Origin: Trichinella spiralis
Taxonomy: Eukaryota > Nematoda > Enoplea > Trichinellida > Trichinellidae
Direction: 5' to 3'
Length of the DNA stretch: 64,000 nucleotides
Assembly: GCA_000181795.3 (NCBI GenBank)
Contig: CM012955.1
Span: forward strand, 3,342,539-3,406,538
Part shown: piece by piece, positions 48,801 to 58,762 of the stretch
Layout: every line of letters starts with the position of its first letter
How positions within the stretch are numbered: position 1 is the first letter of the stretch
The notes under the pieces: model-generated
Database searches by the model: none
What the model was told of the DNA's origin: nothing
What the model saw: the letters and a program-made list of their open reading frames with translations, nothing else
Position numbers and translations under genes: made by a program

Positions 48801-50815
48801 TCAACATTCGTTCTTTTCTTTCAAATAAGCAGCGAGCGTCATCTTCGGTGCTACAAAATCACAGCGTGGGTTCGTTACCGTAGTTATGCGCTTTCCAGCT
48901 TTGTTATGGCCTAAACAAATTATAAACACATTACACACAAAAATGGAAAATAGTTTTCGTGGAATTTATTCTGCTTTTTTTTATGAGGATGTAAAAATTG
49001 CAAACATTCGTCGTCGTGTTACTTTCAATTAGAAACCCACTGTTTTTAATTGCAATGTTCGCACTGCGCAAAGCCCACTAATGCAAGTGGTACTCATTTT
49101 ACTAACTTCCAAAAAGATTAGCAGGCTGAGTAAACCTTAGCGGACTTTCCCGCCATTTAGACAGATATTAAAATCATCAACCACAAGCCACCCCTGGGAC
49201 GCTAACCCAGAGTCGCTCAACAACTAAGCGACCAGCTTGCTTAAACCATGCGCAATTATGCTCATCTGACTGAAGCATTTCATTTCACTCTCCATTTTCC
49301 AACATGTGCATGCATCTAAAATATGATGATTTAAATGTGAAATGTTTTACACGGGAAATTAGATTATAGAAAGAAGAACAAATCACTGCTTCCCAAAATT
49401 CTAAAATCTAATAATGCATGAATTTTATAATTATACGAGAAAAAAAGTTAATCACTTCGAGACTTCAAAAACAACCACTGCGAAACTGCGTGAAGTAGCA
49501 TCCGATCAGAGCTCAGCTTTACCCATTTCACACATTTCACTTTTGGCAATTTCGTAAAATGTTCGGTCAGTTCACACTCAAACGCTTCGAGTTGGTCCTA
49601 AAAATTTCAACTTACCCAATAATGTCAATTATGTCATAAAACGTAAACAATCAAACTGTGTTCCAATACAATTACAGTGTCTTCGTAAAAATAAATAATA
49701 TACCTTTGAATCAAAATATTACAGTAACTTTAATTTCATATGGTAGTTGAAGAACGACAAAATCAAAGTAAACAAATAAAAACAATTACCGCATACAGAT
49801 TACCAACGCCCAAAGTGGCCTTCATTCGGGAATCGACGTTTGCGTAACGTGCGTCCTGCGAATCTAAATAAAAAAAATTATTATATTTTCTTCCATGCAT
49901 TTACTGTCTGCAAACAATTGCACCAATTGCATCCAATTTTTTTTCTGTTTTTGCTCTTTCTTTCGAATTACTGTTTCGATTCCAGCAGTTTTCCCATTTT
50001 TTTCTGCTTTCACATTTTTCACTCAAAATGGCAGCTTGTTCTTCTTCCGACATTTCCACAAAGTCATTCCACAACTGAAAACACAATGAGAAATAAACAA
50101 ATAAACAAAAATCGTACGTAAATAATAAAACAAAATAAACGTGACCAGTTGCGTGTAAAATTGTTCGTTAAATACCAGCTCACAACATTCCTAAAAACCT
50201 TAATTCCGTGCAAAAACAAGCAACTGGTCAAAGAGAACTTTGATAAATAAGAGCGCCATAACCGAATACCGCTTACTTGCATCTTCTCCGAGTCGGTGAA
50301 AAGCTGTGAGAACACCGACTGGTACTCAGCAAAGTCGTCAATGCAGACATCGAAGTGGATGTCGTCCGGGTCGAACAAGTTGAGCAACATGCGCGCTATA
50401 AACAATAATTTCAAGCTAGCAACGTTGAGTGTGAACATGAGTCTCAAAAAATTTTTCAAAAAAATCGACAAACTGTTCTCATGGCGACGCATGCGTCGGG
50501 AGTTCAGCCGGCGTTGGGTGTTCCTCAACTCGTTTATTTCTTCTTCAAAGCGAGCCCTCGCACTTTGCATATCATGATTGCGGGTCCGGCGACGAATTCG
50601 ACGTCGACGAGTCGATTCAACAGGAGTGGGCAGATCCCCAATAACGTCCGCCAACCACGGGAACTGGTCTTGCAGTTGGAGCAATCTTGAATATTCGAAC
50701 AACACATAACGGTCAGAAAATGGCAAAGAACAAACAATCAAAGCAGATAAACAAAGCTTTACGATGTCTCCATGTTGATGATTGTTCTGGAATTTTTGAA
50801 CGGAAGCACACCCAT
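48801..50815 (-). CDS. R3HDM4: R3HDM4-like R3H-domain protein
   Basis: Seven exons (50763-50815, 50474-50685, 50277-50395, 49924-50074, 49790-49863, 49456-49597, 48801-48910) join in frame to 286 residues, close to the 268 or so of human R3HDM4. The N-terminal R3H-associated region contains LNSRRMRRHENTRMLLNLFD, then LWNDFVEMSEEEQAAIL, then DARYANVDSRMKATLGVGNL, the linker LEAFECELTEHF, and a C-terminal R3H-like segment SSDRMLLHAVSQWLFLKSRS followed by AGKRITTVTN and the end APKMTLAAYLKEKNEC. R3H domains bind single-stranded nucleic acid; the biological role of this family is poorly known. The 81-base intron between HENT and RMLL has no stop in frame, so an unspliced form would insert about 27 hydrophobic residues. 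Several Arg-rich runs (RRRRIRRRTR) suggest nuclear location. Confidence 0.82.
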
Positions 50816-53103
50816 GATCGAAGCAGCAAAAAATGCACACACGTCCAAACAACAGCGCTTACACACGTACCAGTGATCACGCGACTGACGCAACAGCTGT
50901 TTAGAACCTGCTTGTCATTAAAATTGTCAACATGTTTTTGCCCCTACAATGACGACAAAAAAAATATTTCATTTTCCATCAACCAGATCTATTTTGTTTT
51001 CTATTTTATATTCATAAAATAAATTTGGAATATTTTTATTTTTTAAGTAATTTTTTGAAGGGGAAATTTTATGGATTTTTATTTTCATCATAAAAAATAA
51101 TTTAATTGATATTATAATACTAAAAAAAGTAAAGTGAATTTTTTTGAAAAAAAATTTTTTTAATAATTAAATTTATTGCAAAAACAGTTCATCTGCATGA
51201 CTGTTTACCGTAATTGACAAATTTTCACATTGAAACAATAATTTTACAGTAATGAAACTTTGTTGCAACAATCAACTGATTAGGAAGGATTGCATCACTT
51301 TTACTGCACAATGTGTGACAAGAAAATGCAATTGAAATTGATCAGTTGTAAAAAGAAAATTTAATACGAACGATAATTTAATAAATATTTCAATCAGTTT
51401 TATATTAGAAATTATCATATCTGTAGATGAAAAAGCGGCAGGCCAACATAGTATAGTTTTGTTGAAAGAAAAATAAGAGTCGCGTTACGTTAAGCTTGTT
51501 GTTTTGGGCAGTATGCGCAGAAGAGGGGTGGATTTTTTCATCGACAAAATTTTGACCAATTTTTAATCGCATTTGCATAAAAATCCAAAACGAATTGCTC
51601 AACTTCTTTCGGAAAACTGTCTTCTTTTTACATTTTACCGTGAAAATTGTTGTACAGTTTCAGAAAACAAAATAAATGAATAAAATATTTGTAACAACAA
51701 GTACATATTAGTGTGTAATGTTGTAAATTTGAAACTTTTCACCTCTTATCAACAATGTTGAACAAACTGTTGCTTATATTGTTTGCAGTTAGATTTTTTT
51801 TCCCACTGGCAAAGTTTCATTATTGGAAAAATTGCAAATTATGAATTTTGTTTATTTTTTAGTATCAATTTTATTTCAACAAGCTGAATTGGCGTGTCAG
51901 ATTATGAAAAGAAAATGAAAACACGAAGGCGTTGGAAAAGATTGGATCTTTGTGGGACATTTTTCTTTTATGCAGATCATTTCACATGAACGCCATTTGC
52001 TACATTGGGCAATTTGTCAACATTTTCGGCAAACAAAAAGCCATTGTGTGCATCGTTGCATTTGCAACGTTTCAAATACCGCTGAATGATTTGAAATGAT
52101 GAAAAACAAAATCACTTGTCATATGGGAGCCGATTTTCGTTGACATTTGAAAAAATCGTTTACACCATTCACAAACACAATAACACTTCAATTTATATGA
52201 AAAAAAATTTTTTTACAACTGTTGGAAGAAATTGAAATTTCAACGAAATGAAACAAAAAATCTGACATATAATGTCTGTTGAAATATATTAAAAGGGTAT
52301 ATTTTTAGATGGAAAATTGCTTCGGGTAGAAATGAATTCATCATTTGAAGTTAGTCAGTTGGAAAACTTTTCGCGATAGTCAATTTGATATATAAATTCT
52401 TCAAGTTGAATATCCATTGTTTTGCAAAAACAGTTTCTTTGTTTTGACCAGAAAAACATCAGTACTGTATTCGACATTGTTTACTGTTTGTTGTACAGTT
52501 TGCTCATTGTATTCAATAAAAAACAATAAACACCGATATTTTTCTATATTTAAAAAATAAAATGAAAAAAGTTTTTTTTACTACAAAAGTTTTGTCAAAC
52601 ATTCATTCGAATAGAAATTTATTTTCTATGCAAATGTGAAAATTGCTTAATGATGATCAAGTTGATTTAAAAATTAGGCTGTCACGCAAATTTAAACTGG
52701 ATTATTTTATGACATTTTTCCATCTTAAATGAACCAGTTTTATTATTTTTATAGTTATCGATTTGTTTTTGATAATTTCCATTAATCGAATTCCAAAAGT
52801 GATCACAAAGTTTGATGTGATCAGCGAGAAAATAGGTTTATTAGAATGTGGAATAATTTGAAATAGAAAAATTCAAATAAAAATAAGAACAGATTGTATG
52901 TTTTATTTTGGAAATTTTTCTAAGAACACAAAAGCGACAAAAGTGTAAAAAAAGCCGCAAACGAATAAAGAATGTATGTATGACGAAGAGAACTACCAAA
53001 CCAAGGCACATGACGAGTAAAAAAAAAGAAAAGAACACATTCAGTTGAATTTTTGAATATATTTCCAAAAAGAAAAAAAAGAAAGAACCGTATTTTGAAT
53101 CAA
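50816..53103. other. intergenic between R3H gene and HES gene
   Basis: 2.3 kb of AT-rich DNA, the promoter side of the R3H gene and the 3' side of the HES gene. No supported coding exon; a minus frame at 51405-51602 is unrecognised. A TTACAGTAA motif lies at 51244. Confidence 0.5.
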
Positions 53104-53586
53104 TCACCAGGGTCTCCAGAGGTATGGCGTGTTGGAATCGAACTGTCGCTTGTCTTTGTCATTAGCAGGCGAGACAGGGGTCGGTGGTGTTGCTGTCGTC
53201 GACGGAGAAAGCAACGTGGGTGTGGTCTGATTTCGCAGTCGTTCTTCGAGCATTCGGCTGAGGTGTGTCATCAAGCCGGCTGCCAACAGTGGACCGGCAT
53301 TGGGTTCGGTAACGTTTGTCAAGAACAAGGCCGCATTGTTGGCGCAGGTCGTGTAGCCGTCGATGAAACCTTCGGCTTTTTCTCCACCGCCGACCAGTAT
53401 GCGCTGCTTCAACAATTGGACAGTCATTTCCAATATATCCGCCTTTTCCACTTTGCTCTGTCCGGCGGAATTTTGGTCCGCCTTAGGGTCCGCCGCCATC
53501 AGGATACTTTTCAATTCAGCGAGACAATGGTTGATACGCGCGCGGCGTCGTTTTTCCATCAGCGGCTTTTTCAGCTTGCGGTCCAT
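53104..53586 (-). CDS. HES: Hairy/Enhancer-of-split (HES) bHLH-Orange repressor
   Basis: HES proteins are DNA-binding repressors, typical Notch targets, that recruit Groucho through a terminal WRPW. This one-exon gene has 160 residues from the first in-frame ATG (MDRKLKKPLMEKRRRARINH). The basic region has the family-defining Pro (KKPLMEKRRRARIN). Helix 1, a short Gln/Asn loop and helix 2 (KVEKADILEMTVQLLKQR) follow, then an Orange domain (GFIDGYTTCANNAALFLTNV to LMTHLSRMLEERLR), a Thr/Pro linker and the C-terminus PYLWRPW. The longer frame upstream starts at a GTG and is probably leader; a TATTATA element lies about 70 bases before the ATG. Upstream CSL and class C sites (separate entries) support Notch input and autorepression. 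A second exon is not needed. In worms lin-22 is the nearest known type; orthology was not tested. Confidence 0.95.
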   Translation of the reverse strand: MDRKLKKPLMEKRRRARINHCLAELKSILMAADPKADQNSAGQSKVEKADILEMTVQLLKQRILVGGGEKAEGFIDGYTTCANNAALFLTNVTEPNAGPLLAAGLMTHLSRMLEERLRNQTTPTLLSPSTTATPPTPVSPANDKDKRQFDSNTPYLWRPW

Positions 53587-53639
53587 GCGACCTGTGGCGA
53601 CCGGCGTTGCGAGTACAACTGGCAGAAAGGGCACGTAGG

Positions 53640-54170
53640 CACGCGTTCTACGGCACGTATAATATTCTACGGCCTTGCTCACTCACTCACTGACACAAAC
53701 TCAATCGCTCTGTTCCAACAATTTTCTGCTTCTTCTGATCATTGGCTGGCCAATTGGCGTCGGCGTTCCCACGGTCAACTGCACAATGAAGATTAAGCAA
53801 AACGCTGTAACGCGTCGGCGGGACGCCCACGCGATCGTACCAAGGTCATAATGAAGCGACATCTGTCGGTAACGCGTGCCGGTCACTGTAACTATGTACG
53901 CTATTGTTGATTATTATTATTATCATCATCATCACTGATAATACTGCTAACATTTATTTATGCATTGGTAATGTTGGAGAAAAAAAAGAAATGAAGAAAG
54001 TGAAAATTGTTCTCATGAATTTTTAATAATTCAAATTAAAAAAAAAATTTTTTTTTTGGATAATAATATTCCACGCAAATTTGTTTTGGAATTTCGATGC
54101 TTTGCAGCTGCTTTATCTTGTGGTCAGGCGACCGAGTGACACGCGACCCTCGACCAACAACGCGCACGTG
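53640..54170. promoter_or_regulatory. cluster of HES-type class C/E-box sites
   Basis: CACGCG occurs at 53640-53645, 53828-53833, 53873-53878 (reverse) and 54140-54145, and CACGTG at 54165-54170. Class C CACGCG and CACGTG are the preferred sites of Hairy/HES proteins, so the gene probably represses itself. The two most distal sites form an imperfect inverted repeat (GTGACACGCG ... CGCGCACGTGTCAC). Confidence 0.55.
53766..53773 (-). promoter_or_regulatory. CSL/Su(H) binding-site match upstream of HES
   Basis: Reads CGTGGGAA on the HES strand, an exact match to the Su(H)/CSL consensus YGTGRGAA, about 180 bases before the HES ATG. Single site; no inverted partner was seen nearby. An 8-mer can occur by chance, but position before a HES gene makes it meaningful. 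Confidence 0.55.
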
Positions 54171-55724
54171 TCACTTTTCCGGTCGAACTTGACCGTGTTT
54201 TTATCTTTTGTATTTTCTTCATACCTGTCATCTTATTCTGTCGTCGTTGTGATGTGAATATTACAAAAAGAAAAAAAAACACTGATTATTATCAATAATT
54301 TAAAAAATAAAATTTAAATTAAAAAAACAGTTATTTTTAAATTTTTTTCATTTGCAAAAAATGATAAAATAGTATTGTGGAAAATTTTGACAAAACAAAA
54401 AAGTTACAGTAATACGTGATGAAAAACAAAATTATCAATCAAGTTGGATATTTGCTACCAGTTGTTTCTTCAGCAGAAGAGAAATGGGAATAAAAATGGT
54501 TGGAATTTTCGTTTGTGACCGTTTGATCGAATGTTCAACTTTTGTTGTTTAATATTTATTAATATTTGACATGTTGCAGATGGCAAAAATTGCAACCGGT
54601 AATCGACAAGGTCGAATAAAGCAGAAAAACGCCAGTTGGCATTTTTGCCTTTAACAAAGTTTCAGGGGAAAAGCTGTATGGAGCTGCCTCTTTTTTTTCA
54701 AGCTTCTTCTCCACCGGTGAACGATAAAGCTTCCAGGCAAAGTTGAATATTTGCAAATGGCAATTTTTCATATTTCAATATTTCACAACAGTTTGTCAGT
54801 GAAATTTGCCAAACGTTGACCAGCTGCTTCAATTTTCCAAACTTTTCCTCCACTTTGAAATTGTTCTTCATTCAACAAAAGCGACAACAACTGTTGTTTA
54901 TTTATTGTCAAAAAATATTTTTTATTTTTTAAATTTCATTGATCAAATAAAGGGCGGAAGTCGCGGTGGCATCACACAACTGGACCAGCGTGGGATTACT
55001 GACAGCTGCCTTGAACTTTTCTCCACCACGAACGACAATCGTTCAACAAATGCTTCACGTTGAAGCAAGCCGCGCGTATCTCAATGATGACACTGGTGAT
55101 GGTAAAATTTTGAACAACAGGCGGAGGAGGAAAATCTGTCCAAATCAGCACATTATCATCTCCAACCATTCACCACCAACTGATCAAGTGAATTATCACG
55201 GATAATTTTTCCAATTTGTTCACATTTGATACAATCTAAATTATAAAATTTCTCATGTTTAATAAAAATTATTTTCACAAAATATTTTCTGTTCACATTA
55301 GACATTTATTTGAAACAGTACAGCAGTTTTACATACCGATCTCAATTGAATAACTGTATTAACTTTTTATTGAAATATCTTCCAAAAATACAATTATCAA
55401 AATGCGTACTGTATAAAATATAATGAAAAAAAATCAATGGTAATCAAATATTTTCAAATTTCTACAACTAAAAAAATCAACAGATGTAAAATAAAAAATG
55501 ACAATTACAAATTTCACTTTTTGATTTTCAAATGTAAATTAAAATAACTTTTTCAATATCATGCAATGAAAACTATTTGATAACCAATGTAATTTTTACT
55601 TTTCATCAACCCAATCTTTACGCAAAACATGCTTAAAGCAATGCAAAAAGTAATTTGATGCGAAATTGATGTTTACTACATTTTATAAAAATCAGTGCAA
55701 CTCCTCAGTGTGGTGTCACTCGAA

Positions 55725-56323
55725 TCATTTAGAATGCTCAGCTAGATATTTTTCTCGTAATGCCAAAAGTTCGTCTTCAAGCTTCAGAATCTGCCCTCCG
55801 CACTGATTGAAATTGTCGTACAAATATTGCTTCTGCATCAGACGCGTGGGCAAATTCATGTAATGATCACGAGTACGACTCCAATCCCACGGCGGAATCT
55901 TTTTCGTGCGATCCAGCCAGACTTCAAATTTTGTCAAATTGTAACCAACTATGAAAATTGTACCAGCAACGAAACCGCTGATCACGCCAACCATGGGCCA
56001 CAGATCAAAATGCCGCACACTGGTGCGAAAAAACCTACAATGTCATGCAATTTGAGTAAAAACAATCAAAATTTAATAACAGTGAGCAAATTTAAAAATT
56101 CAAAACCACTCAACACTACCCTGCTGAAATAAATTTTATTGAAACATTATTAAAAAGTCATCTTTTTCCTAACTATTTTTTTCAAAGGCTTCTGATCACT
56201 TGAAATAATAGAAAATTATTCGTACCGCCGAAGTTCTTGGCCGGTGGTGAAAAAAGATGCCGGATAACGAATCATTTTCCCATTAGGTGGAACATCGCCC
56301 GTATAAACTGGAACTTGCTCCAT
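55725..56323 (-). CDS. small mitochondrial-type membrane protein, NDUFA4/B12D-like
   Basis: Two exons (56226-56323, 55725-56034) give 135 residues. The N-terminus reads MEQVPVYTGDVPPNGKMIRY; the second exon has FFRTSVRHFDLWPMVGVISG, a membrane span (MVGVISGFVAGTIFIVGYNL), then FEVWLDRTKKIPPWDWSRTR and a helical, charged C-terminal part (ILKLEDELLALREKYLAEHS). The order of one span followed by 'VWLDR...PW' resembles the NDUFA4/MLRQ (B12D) family of respiratory-chain subunits, but this protein is longer at both ends. That assignment is from pattern memory only; it could be another small respiratory or ER subunit. Gene structure itself is clear: both junctions and the phase fit. Confidence 0.6.
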
Positions 56324-57113
56324 TTTTCACTTGCTGTAATTGAAAAATACACTGCGAAAAAATATCAATAAAATAACCAAATGTCCTTTTATATATACTA
56401 CCTGTCAGTGCAATTTACAGTATACACTATGATTTGCAAGTTTTATTCATTATGATATGAAGCAATTTGCATCGAAAAGTACAGCAAGTGTAATAATTGA
56501 AATTGAACAAATTTATGCATTTAAAATTAATAAGTAAAACTTATTTTAATATTTTCCCATAAACACATGCATAATTTATATGCGATGAAAAATTCTTTGT
56601 TCTATCTCATTGTATTTCTTTAGTCAGCAATACATAACAAGGAATAAAAAAAAATTAAAGTTGGAAAAGTTAGCAAAACTGCAAATTCAAATTCTATTAA
56701 CTCAAAAAACTCTATTCATTGTGAGTAATTATTAAAATGTACAAAATATTATTCTATTCGATTATATATTATATCATATTATTATTATTAAATTGTGAAA
56801 CCAGATTTGTGCACAAAAGTTTACAAAAAAATGTAAAGCTTCATGAGAGAATTTGCCATTTCAAAAACTTTGGAAATTAATTTGAATATTAATTTTCGAA
56901 AATATAAAGTATCATTAAATGCATTAATTGCTGATTTGGTCAACATTGAATTTCACCTTCAATTTCTAACGCAGCTGTTGTTTTCTAACAACCGTTGCAA
57001 GCTAATTTATCCACAAAGAAGCAATGGATAGCGGCAGTTGTGAAGTTTCTTGCCGTTGCAAAGTTGTGGCTAGTTTTCCGTTTGGATGAATAAATGACCA
57101 GCGGCTTTTTTCG
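56324..57113. other. divergent spacer, nothing recognised
   Basis: AT-rich upstream DNA of the minus gene and of the small ORF at 57114; the frame at 56843-57031 is unrecognised. Confidence 0.45.
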
Positions 57114-57329
57114 ATGAACACTACACTGCTTGGAGAGATTATTTCGATTCTTGTTGGAGCTTTTGGTTTTTTGCTGGTCGGATTTTGTATATTCTTCATT
57201 TGCTTCTTATTGAGTACTGTTTCGTCGTGGATTCGTAAAATAATGGATAGTTCCAAACAGAAACGCAATTTTAGTGACTCGGCAGATAAGGACGACAATT
57301 CGGATGAAATTATTACAATCACTGCTTAG
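57114..57329 (+). CDS. small single-pass membrane protein, unrecognised
   Basis: A 71-residue uninterrupted ORF with a coherent design: short N-terminus, a long hydrophobic helix from about residue 6 to 37 (IISILVGAFGFLLVGFCIFF and on), a juxtamembrane basic patch (WIRKIMDSSKQKR) and an acidic tail ending DEIITITA. Composition differs from the Lys/Asn/Phe noise around it, which argues for a real microprotein, possibly cytosolic-tailed. No family is recognised, and no upstream exon was found. The start is the first ATG of the frame. Confidence 0.45.
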   Translation: MNTTLLGEIISILVGAFGFLLVGFCIFFICFLLSTVSSWIRKIMDSSKQKRNFSDSADKDDNSDEIITITA

Positions 57330-58762
57330 GATAATTAAAAAATGATTAGAAGAATGAAATGCGTTTAGAAGTGAGTATCATAATTTTGCACATTATCTGT
57401 TTCTTCCTTTTTTGATTATAGAAAATGAATAATAATGTTTACGAATAATTCACAACTGAATAGTTGAAAATGAATTTTTTTTACTTCTAATACGTATTAT
57501 AAGCAATTAATTTTTGAACACTGATTTTAAAATAATGCATTTTCAAAAGTAATCTACTTTTTGAAATATGATAATCTACATAAATAATTTGTTAATTTCA
57601 AAATTGCATTTTAATTGAAAATCATTTTTTTCAGATTTAGATTGCATTTTCAAAGTTATGCTATTTCAAAATCATCCAAAGTTTACTGATTTACCACTGC
57701 CGTCGAACATGAATATTCCAGTGTTATTGTTGGTTTTAATAGCCTTGCAATCTTTTTACTGCCATGGGAAGAAAACATAGTCATCCAAATTGACGATGGT
57801 CCATCATTCACATCTGCTAATGATCATTCGCATTTTATTAATTGTTCATAAAAAATAAAAATTTTTTTCTCAACTAAATGGTTTGCAATGTTTTATTTAA
57901 AAAGCTGTTGCGCATTCCATGCAATTGGCACATTTAGTTGTTCAAATTATTCATTTAAATTAAGTCAAATGGATAATTGGAAAGCTCTCATTTTGCACGG
58001 GCAAAGCATATTTGAGGTTTGCAAACCATTAATAAAATTATATTTTTAAAAACAAACAACAACACGTAATATATTGCAGATAATAGTTTACAATTTCTTT
58101 TTATTGATACAATATGAAGTATATTTACTATCATATCAATCATATAAAATAAGAAGCTTTGACATTTGAGTTTGACTTTATATTAGTAATTTCCGTTTAA
58201 ACTTTATATTCAAATATTACTGTATAGAATGAGAATACTGTACAAAAGTTTCACTGCCGGCATCATATGGTTACTCTTCGAAGTACTATGATAAGCTGAC
58301 GACAAGTACGATGAGTACAGCTTGATTTGATTTGATTTCATTTTGATGAAAATCAATAAGTTTCTTCCCAATATTACGTAGTCTTGCTTATTGCTTTTCC
58401 TTTATTAGAAGAAACGAGTAAGCTACGAAATTTTACAGAAAGCCTGTTTTCATCAGTTTCTTCAATCATTGACCTTGGTTGATACTTAGTTTAAAATAAC
58501 ATTAATAATTTTGGTTTTTGTTTTGAATACTGTTACGAATAAAATGATCTTTGTATCTCACAATATCATAGAAACGTTTTTATGTTGAACAACTTGTAAC
58601 TTGAAATAGGTAATAATAAATGTATAGTTGTAATGAAATAATTATTTATTTTGTTTAGTTTTGTCATTTCCTGGTTGACCTGTTTAATTTTTGTAAAAGT
58701 ATTTTACATAAAGCGTATGGTGTTGTCGTATTCAAAGAAGTTTACTTTTAGAATTTGATTTC
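57330..58762. other. AT-rich spacer before ATG4
   Basis: Holds a possible 40-residue ORF (separate entry) and otherwise only AT-rich sequence with TACTGTA-type motifs near 58218 and 58236. Presumably includes the ATG4 promoter; the ATG4 start follows a TTTTAG at 58751, a likely leader-splice acceptor. Confidence 0.45.
57658..57780 (+). CDS. possible 40-residue membrane microprotein
   Basis: Reads MLFQNHPKFTDLPLPSNMNI, then a hydrophobic segment (IPVLLLVLIALQSFYCHG) and KKT stop. It follows a TTTTTTCAG acceptor at about 57633. The second Met could begin a signal-peptide-like unit. It is short and may be chance, an exon of a larger gene, or a real microprotein. Confidence 0.25.
   Translation: MLFQNHPKFTDLPLPSNMNIPVLLLVLIALQSFYCHGKKT

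Larger units (their letters stand above)
53587..55724. promoter_or_regulatory. upstream region of HES
   Basis: 2.1 kb. The first 600 bases are GC-richer than most noncoding DNA here and carry the CSL and CACGCG sites. Beyond about 54250 it turns AT-rich. The frames at 54559-54771 (-) and 54806-55063 (+) have no recognised family. It also contains the 3' flank of the next minus-strand gene, with a long AT-rich tail. Confidence 0.5.

Noticed and set aside
53131-53150. tRNA-like T-loop (GGAATCGAACTG)
   Set aside because: It lies inside the HES coding exon and lacks a matching A box and cloverleaf stems; the T-loop resemblance is chance.
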